Source of the DNA: Oscillospiraceae bacterium
Lineage (GTDB): Bacteria; Bacillota; Clostridia; Oscillospirales; Oscillospiraceae
Length of the DNA: 6,003 nucleotides
Reading direction: 5' to 3'
Assembly: GCA_031280325.1 (NCBI GenBank)
Contig: JAITGW010000069.1
Coordinates: 1-6,003 of the forward strand
Part shown: positions 1 to 6,003 of the stretch, piece by piece
Layout of the letters: the number at the start of each line of letters is the position of its first letter
How positions within the stretch are numbered: the first letter of the stretch is position 1
Translations under genes and position numbers: made by a program
The notes under the pieces: generated by a model
What the model was told of the DNA's origin: nothing
Databases searched by the model: none
Seen by the model: the letters and a program-made list of their open reading frames with translations, nothing else

Positions 1-957
1 TTTAACTTCGAGCTCGGCTCCCTGCGCGCATCGGTGCCAACGCTTGCGTGGAAGCTTGGTTATGTTGAGGAAGAGGGAATCGACGCGCAGTTCGCGGCTC
101 TCACCGGCGTGGACGCGATCAACGCCATCGCGATCGGCAAAACTGACGTTCAGGTCATGAGCGTTTATCAGACACTGGCGCATATCGCGCAGGGGACGGA
201 TGTGGCGATATTCGGCGGCACGGCGGCTGAAGGCTCCACTGTTATTACAACATCCGAGAAGGTGGAGTATTTCAAAGATCTCATAAACTGGCGCGGCGCG
301 GTCGTCGCGACGACGCGGCTGAACAACGCGGATTTTGTCACACGCGCAAAGCTGCTCGAAGCCGGAGTTGATCCGCAAACCGAAATTACATACAAGGAAT
401 TCGACGACAACACTCTTGTCGTGCAGGCGATCGTCAAGGGCGAAGCGGATGTGGCCGTCGTGACGAATGAATTTATTTCAGTCGCGCGGGAGGCTGGGCT
501 TGACGTCTCCTTCCCCGTCCGGGACATCGCGCCGATGTACGTCTGCTGCCGGCACACGGGGCGAAAGAGCGATATTGAGGCGAACCGCCAGAAATACGTG
601 AACATCTACATCGCCGAGCTGCGTGCGTACAAGGTATATCTCGAGGATCATCAAAGGACGATCGACATTCTCAAAGAGCTTGCGCGCGAGGATGATGAGT
701 TTGTCAACAACTATCTCTACTCTCCCGAATCCAGCTCTCCGCTGACGCTCGATCCGTCGCTCAACAAGATAAAAGCGCTGTACGGGCTGCTTCAGGAGTG
801 GGGCAAGATTGAAGACGGCATCTCTGTAGCGGATTCGATTGACGTTACTATATATGAGGACGCGCTTAAAGAGGTAATTCGCCGCTATCCCGACGACAAG
901 CTGTATCAGCGTCTGCTTGAGGAGTTTTATGTAAACAACTCCGAGGCGTTCTCGTAA
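1..957 (+). CDS. ABC transporter substrate-binding protein, SsuA/TauA/NMT1-like (5' partial)
   Basis: This is the solute receptor of an ABC importer; by family it lies outside the membrane and delivers ligand to the permease encoded two genes downstream. The frame is open to base 1, so the GTG at 34 is an internal valine and the true start, with any signal peptide or lipobox, is off the window. 318 residues are visible. The opening GSLRASVPTLAWKLGY followed by EEEGID is the usual beginning of lobe 1 in NMT1/SsuA-type proteins, where a short strand leads to the 'GYF-EEG' helix. GKTDVQVMS (residues about 46-54) and GEADVAVVT (about 147-155) are typical hinge-side strands of the two lobes. A Cys-Cys pair sits at visible residues 182-183 in MYVCCRH. 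The C-terminal third is helical and charged. The ATPase starts 3 nt downstream, so one operon is certain in practice. The ligand (nitrate, sulfonate, taurine, pyrimidine or other) cannot be decided. Confidence 0.9.
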   Translation, partial: FNFELGSLRASVPTLAWKLGYVEEEGIDAQFAALTGVDAINAIAIGKTDVQVMSVYQTLAHIAQGTDVAIFGGTAAEGSTVITTSEKVEYFKDLINWRGAVVATTRLNNADFVTRAKLLEAGVDPQTEITYKEFDDNTLVVQAIVKGEADVAVVTNEFISVAREAGLDVSFPVRDIAPMYVCCRHTGRKSDIEANRQKYVNIYIAELRAYKVYLEDHQRTIDILKELAREDDEFVNNYLYSPESSSPLTLDPSLNKIKALYGLLQEWGKIEDGISVADSIDVTIYEDALKEVIRRYPDDKLYQRLLEEFYVNNSEAFS

Positions 958-960
958 GCA

Positions 961-1761
961 ATGAGCAAGATTGAGCTGAAGAATCTGTGCGTGGAATACT
1001 CCGGCGGAAGCGGAAGATTCCGGGCTCTGTCGGATATTTCGCTGAATATTGAAGACGGAGAATTCGTATGCCTCGTCGGCTCGTCCGGCTGCGGAAAAAG
1101 CACCCTTCTCGGCGTGCTGGAGGGCTTAAACAAGCCCTCCTCCGGCACGGCGAAAATCAACGGCAAGGAATTCAAGGGTCCGGGACCGGAGCGCGCCGTG
1201 GTATTCCAGCACTATTCGCTGTTTCCATGGCTGACGGCGAAGCAAAACGTCGCCTTTGCCGTAACGCTTGTGCATAAGGAGATGAAAAAGGCTGAGGCGA
1301 ACGCGATTTCCGAAAAATATCTCGACAAGGTGGGACTCACGGGCTTTATGGATAAGCTCTCGGGAGAGCTTTCCGGCGGAATGCAGCAGCGCGTCGCGAT
1401 TGCGCGTGCGCTCGCCGTTTCGCCTGAAATTCTGCTGATGGATGAACCGTTCGGCGCGCTTGACGCAAAGACGCGCGTCACGCTTCAAAAGCAGCTGCTT
1501 GAGCTCTGGGGCTCGGAAAACCGCAGTATGACCGTTGTATTTGTCACGCACGACATTGACGAGGCGCTCTTTCTTGCCGACCGCATTATCTTCATGGAGC
1601 CAAAAAAAATCCGCCGCGAAATCTCCGTGCCCTTCTCCCGCCCTCGCAGCCAGAGCGAGATATTCGCGTCGAAGGAATACGCCTCGCTGCGCTCCGAGCT
1701 TTTCAGTCTGTTCTATGACGATATTTCCGAGAAAATCAACGAGATGGGAGGGTGGCTGTGA
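961..1761 (+). CDS. ABC transporter ATP-binding protein, SsuB/TauB family
   Basis: This is the cytoplasmic ATPase that powers the importer. The 266-residue length is normal for the SsuB/TauB/NrtD group. All nucleotide-binding motifs are intact: Walker [10 protein letters not shown] (40-48), Q-loop Gln83 in [10 protein letters not shown], signature LSGGMQQR (137-144), Walker B ILLMDE (157-162, catalytic Glu162), D-loop GALD (165-168) and H-loop His197 in VTHDIDEA. The FPW after the Q-loop and the DEPFGALD string are typical of nitrate/sulfonate/taurine ATPases. The ATG at 961 lies 3 nt after the stop of the binding-protein gene. The nearest purine-rich site is GAGG at 943-946, rather far (14 nt), so translation may be partly coupled to the gene before. 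The end overlaps the permease start by 4 nt. An A8 run at 1602-1609 lies late in the gene, after all ATPase motifs. Confidence 0.97.
   Translation: MSKIELKNLCVEYSGGSGRFRALSDISLNIEDGEFVCLVGSSGCGKSTLLGVLEGLNKPSSGTAKINGKEFKGPGPERAVVFQHYSLFPWLTAKQNVAFAVTLVHKEMKKAEANAISEKYLDKVGLTGFMDKLSGELSGGMQQRVAIARALAVSPEILLMDEPFGALDAKTRVTLQKQLLELWGSENRSMTVVFVTHDIDEALFLADRIIFMEPKKIRREISVPFSRPRSQSEIFASKEYASLRSELFSLFYDDISEKINEMGGWL
1746..1751 (+). promoter_or_regulatory. Ribosome binding site that decides the permease start
   Basis: GGGAGG lies 6 nt before the GTG at 1758. An alternative in-frame GTG at 1752 directly abuts this site with no spacing, so it cannot be served by it. The 1758 start is therefore preferred and gives a GTGA start/stop overlap with the ATPase gene, a classic arrangement for translational coupling. 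Confidence 0.8.
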
Positions 1762-2699
1762 AAACGCTTAAAACCCGCATACTTACGATACCGAACCTGC
1801 TGTTTACTCTGTTGCTTGCCGCAGTGCTGACTCCGCAATCTCGCCTTGCCGCTGTTCCGGGCTATGGCGCGAAGATGAAAAGCCCGCTTGTTTTTCTGTG
1901 CGTAATAGTCATTATTGAGCTTGCGTATCTGCTCCGCTCCGGGAAAAATGAGGAAAAGCTCAAGGTGTCCTCTGACATTACGGCGTTTGTGTTCCTGCTG
2001 CTGCTTGCGTGGGAGGTCACGACGCGCAAGCTTGACATCGCGCCGCGAATCTTTCTGCCGCCTCCGGAAAACGTCTTCAACGTGTTTGTCGAGGACTGGG
2101 ACTTTATTCTCCAGGGCTGGGCGCGGTCTATGTATCTGCTGCTTACCGGCTTTACGCTCGCGATTATCGCGGGGGTGATCCTGGGACTTATTGTGGGCTG
2201 GATTCCGCGTCTGCGAAGAGCGGTGTTTCCGATTTCAAAGGCGGTCTCCGCCGTGCCGTCGATGATTTACGTGCCGTATATCGTCATGCTGCTGCCGACA
2301 TTCACCTCGGCGTCCATTTTCGTGATTTTTCTGGGTATATTTTTCCCTACGTTCATGAACATGATCAACCGAGTCGGCACGATCGACCACAAAATCGTGG
2401 ACACAGCCCGTGTGCTCAACGCGCCGCTGCACTCTATGCTTTTCCGCGTGATTCTGCCGTATACACTGCCGCGCATAATAAATAACCTCACGGTAATGCT
2501 CTCGGTCTCCGTGATGACACTCACAGCGGCTGAAATGATGGGCGCGGACCGCGGAATGGGCTATTACGTGCGCAAATTCTCAAGCGAGATCAACTATACC
2601 AAAACAATTGCGGGTATACTCTTTATCGCCCTTGTGGTCTCACTGCTGAATTGGTTTGTTGATTTACTGAAAAAGAAGCTAATAAAGTGGAATTACTAG
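1758..2699 (+). CDS. ABC transporter permease, SsuC/TauC-like, with extra N-terminal membrane segments
   Basis: This is the membrane channel subunit of the importer, 313 residues from the GTG at 1758. Six core hydrophobic segments of the binding-protein-dependent permease fold are seen at about residues 75-87, 124-148, 163-180, 185-204, 242-261 and 283-302. Before them are two further hydrophobic stretches (about 10-25 and 43-60), joined and followed by polar or basic loops. SsuC/TauC proteins are usually about 250-270 residues with six segments, so this N-terminal pair is an addition. The cytoplasmic EAA loop that docks on the ATPase is recognisable at about 215-240 (DTARVLNAP, then [10 protein letters not shown]), but the usual EAA is DTA and the normally conserved Gly is Asn221. 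The [14 protein letters not shown] region (about 258-271) matches the TauC/SsuC 'AEM-GA--GLG' signature. A terminator follows 8 nt after the stop. Confidence 0.95.
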   Translation: MKTLKTRILTIPNLLFTLLLAAVLTPQSRLAAVPGYGAKMKSPLVFLCVIVIIELAYLLRSGKNEEKLKVSSDITAFVFLLLLAWEVTTRKLDIAPRIFLPPPENVFNVFVEDWDFILQGWARSMYLLLTGFTLAIIAGVILGLIVGWIPRLRRAVFPISKAVSAVPSMIYVPYIVMLLPTFTSASIFVIFLGIFFPTFMNMINRVGTIDHKIVDTARVLNAPLHSMLFRVILPYTLPRIINNLTVMLSVSVMTLTAAEMMGADRGMGYYVRKFSSEINYTKTIAGILFIALVVSLLNWFVDLLKKKLIKWNY

Positions 2700-2707
2700 A
2701 TTCAGGC

Positions 2708-2752
2708 AAAACATCGGAGCGCGGACTTTTCGGTTCGCGCTCCGATGTTTTT
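2708..2752. terminator. Bidirectional intrinsic terminator between convergent operons
   Basis: The 16-nt arms 2708-2723 and 2736-2751 are perfectly complementary (core ACATCGGAGCGCG with CGCGCTCCGATGT). The 12-nt spacer can extend the stem by a few weaker pairs. On the + strand the stem ends in five Ts (2748-2752), eight nt after the permease stop. Read on the - strand it ends in four Ts (2711-2708) and begins immediately after the mutS2 stop codon, whose first base position on the + strand (2752) is the last T of the tract. One hairpin therefore probably ends both transcripts. The T tracts are short, so efficiency in either direction is unproven. Confidence 0.9.
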
Positions 2753-5127
2753 CACTTGAACTCAACGATCGTCACGCCGATCTCCCCCTCTCCGAAGCGC
2801 CCCGGGCGATACGCTTTCACATGCGGCTCTGTTTTGAGCATCGCGTGAACGGCGGCGCGCAGGACTCCGGTGCCCTTGCCGTGGATAACAGTCACACTCT
2901 CGAGCTTTGCCATACGCGCAGAGTCGAGATACGCTTCCAGAACGGAGAGCGCGTCGTCCGCCGTCATGCCGCGCAGGTCGATTTCCGGCGCGATTGACTT
3001 TATCGGCGCGTCGCCTGAGCGCGTCACAGTAACGGCGCGGTTTTTTTGCCGCTCCTGCGTTTTGCGGACCTCAAAGCGTTTGGCCGATATTTTCATGATC
3101 CCGGCCTGAAGCTCCAGATTATCGCCGTTTACGGAGATTACATCCGCGAGCGTGTCGTATTTGAGCAGACGCACGCGGTCTCCCGGCTGTATATCCTCAG
3201 TGTTGTCATAAGGCGTTTCGGGGTTCGCCGCGTAATACGCGCGGTTTTCGGCTTCATTGAGTCTGCGGAGCAGTCCGGATTTTGCCTCGTTGACGCGGCG
3301 GAAGTCGCGCTCCTCATCGGCGGCGCGGCGCAGCTGCGAAAGCTCTTCAAGTATCGCGTCGACCTCGCCGCGCGCGGACTGGATAATGCGGGTTGCCTCG
3401 CGCCGCGCGTCAGCTTCGGCTTTTTCCCTCTGACGCTCAAGCTCCGCGCGGTGACGCTCGGCGATCCTCGCGTCGCGCTCCGCCGCGCTCCGGAGCTTAT
3501 ACGCTTCGTCGCGGTCGGTCTCTGCCCCTTTGCGCAGCGACTCCAAACGATGGATTGCCTCTTCAAACGCGCTTGTCTCGCCCGCTATCCGCGCACGCGC
3601 GTCGTCGATTACGGCTTCCGGAAGTCCCAACCGTTTTGAGATCGCGAACGCGTTGCTCTTTCCCGGAACTCCGATAAGCAGCCGGTAGGTGGGCCGCAGT
3701 GAGTCAACGTCGAACTCGCAGGAGGCGTTCTCAACCCCCGCAGAGAGCAGTGCGTATGTTTTAAGCTCAGAGTAATGCGTAGTTGCGGCGACGAGCGCGC
3801 CGCGGCGGCGCACGTATTCGATGACAGAAATTGCAAGCGCCGCGCCCTCAATCGGATCAGTGCCCGCGCCAAGCTCGTCAAACAGAGCGAGAATCGGCGG
3901 CGCGCCGTTCTCGACCCGCGCGAGAATGCGCACAATATTCGTCATGTGCGACGAAAACGTTGACAGCGATTGCTCTATTGACTGCTCGTCTCCGATGTCA
4001 GAGAAAATCTGGCGGAACACCGGAAGACGACTGTCAGCCTCCGCCGGAAGGTGCAGACCGCACGCCGCCATCGCGCAGAAAAGCCCGAGAGTTTTCAGCG
4101 CGACAGTCTTGCCTCCCGTATTCGGACCCGTGATCACAAGAGTGTCAAACGTTCCGCCGAGCAGAATATCAGTCGCAACAACGGAGGCCGGGTCAATCAG
4201 CGGGTGGCGGCACCTGCGCAGGACAATTTGCGTTTCCTCGGTCAGAAGCGGTTCGTGCGCCCGCTGCCGCAGGGACAGCTTTGCCTTGGCAAAGACAAGG
4301 TCAAGCGACGTCAGCGTCTCAAAATTCGTGATCAAATCATCTCCGTGAGCCGAAACCTCGGCGGAAAGCTCCGCAAGAATGCGCTCGATCTCCTGCTTTT
4401 CCTTTGCGGCAAGCTCCCGGATCTCGTTGTTAAGCGTCACGACGCTCATTGGCTCGATAAACAGCGTCGCGCCGGAGGCGGATATGTCGTGGACAAGCCC
4501 CGGCACCGCCGATTTATGCTCCGCCTTGACCGGCACCACAAAGCGGTCATTTTTGACGGTTATGATCGCCTCTTGCAGCGCCTTGGAATACGCGGCGGAG
4601 GAAATCATCTTGCTGAGCGAAGTGCGGATTTTCTCTCCCGCAATGCGTATGTGGCGGCGAATGTCCGAGAGCGCCGCGGACGCGCCGTCCGCAATCTCAT
4701 CTATTCCGATGATCGACGCCGAAATGCGCCCCTCGAGATATTTATTCGGGCGCAGGGCAAAAAACAGCCCGTCGACGATTGTTCTCTCCGCCCTGTCCGC
4801 GTCGGAATAGGCAATTGCTCCGGCGGCGGCGCGCAGCAGCGCGGCAATATCAAGCAGCTCCGCTGTACTCAATGTTCCGCCGATATTTGCGCGCTTTACT
4901 GCGGCGCGGATATCGCGGATTCCGGAAAATCCCGGCGCACCGCGCACGTTTATCATCGTTTTCGCGGCGCTCGTTTCCTCCTGGCGGTATCGCGCCTCAA
5001 AAATGTCGTCAGTCGGCGTCAGCGCGCACGCAAGCTCTTTGCCTCGGTCGGATACCGCTTCCGCAGAGAGCAGTGAGAGTATCGCCGGAAGCTCCAGCGT
5101 GTTAAGTGATTTCCTATACAGTTCCAT
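2752..5127 (-). CDS. mutS2: MutS2 family ATPase/endonuclease with C-terminal Smr domain
   Basis: This is a 791-residue full-length MutS2 (usual length about 780-800). It lacks the mismatch-recognition domain of MutS1; in known members it suppresses homologous recombination or senses and splits collided ribosomes (shown in Bacillus subtilis). The core/clamp helices run from the start to about 300 and include the NDRFVVPV motif (193-200). The ATPase follows: Walker A GPNTGGKT (334-341), ST motif STFSSH (389-394), Walker B ALFDELGAGTDP (414-425) and H-loop TTHYSEL (449-455). A highly charged coiled coil spans about 520-635, then a KOW-like small barrel at about 646-688. The Smr domain closes the protein with EIDLRG (715-720) and HGKGTG (749-754); the nuclease-associated motif is IDLR where many have LDLR. 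The start ATG shares one base with the recO stop (TGATG) and has AAGGA at 5135-5139, 7 nt upstream. All catalytic motifs look intact. Confidence 0.98.
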   Translation of the reverse strand: MELYRKSLNTLELPAILSLLSAEAVSDRGKELACALTPTDDIFEARYRQEETSAAKTMINVRGAPGFSGIRDIRAAVKRANIGGTLSTAELLDIAALLRAAAGAIAYSDADRAERTIVDGLFFALRPNKYLEGRISASIIGIDEIADGASAALSDIRRHIRIAGEKIRTSLSKMISSAAYSKALQEAIITVKNDRFVVPVKAEHKSAVPGLVHDISASGATLFIEPMSVVTLNNEIRELAAKEKQEIERILAELSAEVSAHGDDLITNFETLTSLDLVFAKAKLSLRQRAHEPLLTEETQIVLRRCRHPLIDPASVVATDILLGGTFDTLVITGPNTGGKTVALKTLGLFCAMAACGLHLPAEADSRLPVFRQIFSDIGDEQSIEQSLSTFSSHMTNIVRILARVENGAPPILALFDELGAGTDPIEGAALAISVIEYVRRRGALVAATTHYSELKTYALLSAGVENASCEFDVDSLRPTYRLLIGVPGKSNAFAISKRLGLPEAVIDDARARIAGETSAFEEAIHRLESLRKGAETDRDEAYKLRSAAERDARIAERHRAELERQREKAEADARREATRIIQSARGEVDAILEELSQLRRAADEERDFRRVNEAKSGLLRRLNEAENRAYYAANPETPYDNTEDIQPGDRVRLLKYDTLADVISVNGDNLELQAGIMKISAKRFEVRKTQERQKNRAVTVTRSGDAPIKSIAPEIDLRGMTADDALSVLEAYLDSARMAKLESVTVIHGKGTGVLRAAVHAMLKTEPHVKAYRPGRFGEGEIGVTIVEFK

Positions 5128-5792
5128 CAGCTTATCCTTACCTTGTGGTAATAATCCAGTGTTCTAAAGCCCCTGTCAAGCTGGCGCAGCACATATCCTT
5201 CGCAGACTCGCGCCAATTGCGCAAAATCCTCCAGAGCAAAGGAGAAGACGCGTTTTGGCTCGCAGCCGGTAATATATTTGACCGCGAGCGCCGTGCCGCG
5301 CTCCAGCGTTTCGCCGCAGAGCGTGTCTGCGCGCGGCATCGGCGCATAGCCGGCAAGGCACATAAGCCGGAGCTCAAACGCGGCTTTTACAAGTCTCGGA
5401 TCGCTCCGCTCGGAGCCAAGGGCGTTTATCGCGCGCAGCGCGAGCGCGAGAATTTCAGGCGACGCCACGCTCTCAACAGCAATGGTCTCGCAAAGCTCAA
5501 GAAAGTACATTGCAATGGCAAAACGCTCCAAATCCTCTGTGATTTCAACGAATTGCTCAATAATATGCGCTTCTGTAAGCGTAAATCGATCGCGGTTTTG
5601 CCGCAGCGTAAGCTCCGAAAACGCAAGCGGCTGTACCGCGGCGGCGATGCGGCTGCCGCGCCCGACCGCGCGGTGAGCCGATACGGTGATGCGTCCGAGC
5701 GTATCCGTCAGCACCGAGAGAATCCGCGACGATTCCTTGTACGGAACCGAACGCAGCACAAGCGCGCGCAGCTTTATAAACGGTTCCTGCAT
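5127..5792 (-). CDS. recO: DNA repair protein RecO
   Basis: RecO binds single-stranded DNA and SSB and, with RecR, loads RecA onto gaps in the RecF pathway. The 221-residue protein begins with the RecO OB fold: LRALVLRSVPYKESSRIL (about 8-25) is the family's 'GIVL----Y-E-DRIL' block, LGRITVSAHRAVGRGSR (32-48) its next strand and basic loop, and AAVQPLAFSELTL (51-63) the third. EDLERFAIAMYFLELCE (86-102) is the conserved helix after the OB fold. Family members usually run about 240-250 residues, so this is slightly short, and the CxxC...CxxC zinc knuckle of most Gram-positive RecO proteins is not kept: only Cys159 (in LCGE) and Cys177 remain near its place. ATG 5792 is chosen because the family needs only a few residues before the first strand and an in-frame stop lies at 5843-5841. 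It has no evident ribosome binding site. Confidence 0.93.
   Translation of the reverse strand: MQEPFIKLRALVLRSVPYKESSRILSVLTDTLGRITVSAHRAVGRGSRIAAAVQPLAFSELTLRQNRDRFTLTEAHIIEQFVEITEDLERFAIAMYFLELCETIAVESVASPEILALALRAINALGSERSDPRLVKAAFELRLMCLAGYAPMPRADTLCGETLERGTALAVKYITGCEPKRVFSFALEDFAQLARVCEGYVLRQLDRGFRTLDYYHKVRIS
5135..5139 (-). promoter_or_regulatory. Ribosome binding site of mutS2, inside the recO 3' end
   Basis: On the - strand AAGGA lies 7 nt before the mutS2 ATG (5127-5125), within the last recO codons. Together with the TGATG stop/start junction at 5129-5125 it fixes the mutS2 start and shows that mutS2 is translated from the recO message. Confidence 0.75.
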
Positions 5793-5848
5793 GGCTGTAC
5801 GATCAGAACGAAACGCCCGATAAAGCGTGCCGAAAAAAACTCACACAC
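5774..5848 (-). other. Possible 24-codon leader ORF overlapping the recO start
   Basis: A GTG at 5848-5846 lies 7 nt after a near-consensus AAGGAGG (5862-5856) and opens a 24-codon frame ending in TAA at 5776-5774, 14 nt past the recO ATG. It is out of frame with recO. No recognisable protein family is seen in the peptide. It may be a coupling leader that brings ribosomes to recO, a chance reading frame, or the sign of a one-base indel in the T7 run at 5839-5833 that would otherwise join this start to recO. A second frame of 23 codons starts at 5874 from the era stop (TGATG) and ends at 5803; both are tentative. Confidence 0.3.
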
Positions 5849-5855
5849 TGCGCAT

Positions 5856-5862
5856 CCTCCTT
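5856..5862 (-). promoter_or_regulatory. Strong Shine-Dalgarno sequence in the era-recO gap
   Basis: AAGGAGG on the - strand is the best ribosome binding site in the window. It is 63 nt before the annotated recO ATG, too far to serve it directly, but correctly spaced (7 nt) from the GTG at 5848 and acceptably (11 nt) from a GTG at 5844. It lies inside the untranslated gap after era. Confidence 0.7.
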
Positions 5863-5873
5863 GCGGTAAAACA

Positions 5874-6003
5874 TCAATCCCTATATCCGAAATTCATTAC
5901 CTGCCTGTCAGAATCGCGCCAGTTCTCCCGAACCTTAACCCATGTTTGCAGAAAAATTTTCGCGCCCATAAATCTCTCCATATCCTCGCGCGCCAATGCG
6001 CCG
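5874..6003 (-). CDS. era: GTPase Era, C-terminal end (5' part off window)
   Basis: Only the last 42 codons are present, read from base 6002 down to a TGA at 5876-5874; base 6003 is the last base of a cut codon. Era is a GTPase that binds the 3' end of 16S rRNA and aids 30S subunit assembly. The fragment is the end of its KH RNA-binding domain: ALAREDMERFMGAKIFLQ followed by TWVKVRENWRDSD and a terminal NFGYRD matches the family's 'R-DIE-LLG-KVFL-LWVKV--DWR----L--FGY' ending almost position by position. The GTPase domain is off the window. recO begins 81 nt downstream, and era upstream of recO is a familiar order in Gram-positive bacteria. Confidence 0.92.
   Translation of the reverse strand, partial: GALAREDMERFMGAKIFLQTWVKVRENWRDSDRQVMNFGYRD

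Noticed and set aside
34..36. GTG as the start of the substrate-binding protein
   Set aside because: The frame is open to base 1 and the residues before it fit the family's first strand, so the gene is cut by the window edge.
1602..1609. A8 run in the ATPase gene as a programmed slippage site
   Set aside because: It lies after all catalytic motifs, encodes ordinary Pro-Lys-Lys-Ile, and the shifted frame gives only an Arg- and Ser-rich tail with no visible role.
1752..1754. GTG at 1752 as the permease start
   Set aside because: It touches the GGGAGG site with no spacing; the in-frame GTG at 1758 has 6 nt spacing and a GTGA overlap.
3046..3639. A 197-codon open frame on the + strand, antisense to the mutS2 coiled coil
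   Set aside because: Repetitive charged codons in the coiled-coil region leave the complement open by chance; no ribosome binding site or family features are seen.
4051..5076. A 341-codon open frame on the + strand, antisense to mutS2
   Set aside because: It lies wholly inside the well-supported mutS2 gene, its product is rich in Arg, Gly and Gln without any known motif, and it reflects GC-rich codon use on the opposite strand.
5793..5873. A YqzL-like small gene between era and recO
   Set aside because: Some Gram-positive bacteria have a small gene here, but the short frames in this gap (24 and 23 codons) show no resemblance I can recognise.
1..6003. CRISPR arrays, IS ends, tRNA/rRNA genes, toxin-antitoxin or phage genes
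   Set aside because: No direct-repeat arrays, transposase motifs, cloverleaf-like segments or other mobile hallmarks were found; nearly all sequence is explained by six core or transporter genes.

Overview
The window holds two convergent gene blocks. On the + strand, 1-2699 is an ABC importer operon: a substrate-binding protein whose start lies off the left edge, an ATPase and a membrane permease. The set resembles the SsuABC/TauABC/NMT1-like group that takes up nitrate, sulfonates, taurine or thiamine precursors. On the - strand, from 6003 down to 2752, lie the last 42 codons of era, then recO and mutS2. The era tail is too short to appear as a conventional long ORF, but its KH-domain ending is clear. 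The blocks meet head-on at 2708-2752 in one near-perfect hairpin that can serve as a terminator for both.

The organism is probably a moderately GC-rich member of the Bacillota, most likely Clostridia-like. The reasons are MutS2 with a Smr domain, the housekeeping order era-recO-mutS2, GGAGG-type ribosome binding sites and tight gene overlaps. This is inference; no rRNA or other taxonomic marker is present.

The importer genes are translationally packed: 3 nt between the first two, and a GTGA overlap between ATPase and permease. Together they supply the periplasmic or lipid-anchored receptor, the energy-coupling subunit and the channel of one transporter. The substrate cannot be read from sequence. 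The permease is unusual in having two extra predicted membrane segments at its N-terminus and an altered EAA loop.

The minus-strand genes act in ribosome assembly (Era), recombinational repair (RecO) and recombination control or rescue of collided ribosomes (MutS2). recO and mutS2 share one base in a TGATG junction. The oddest spot is the 81-nt era-recO gap: a strong AAGGAGG stands 63 nt before the recO ATG, followed by tiny reading frames and a T7 run, while the recO ATG has no ribosome binding site of its own. I see no phage, IS, CRISPR, tRNA, rRNA or defence system, and no clear undescribed multi-gene system; most of the window is ordinary core genome.
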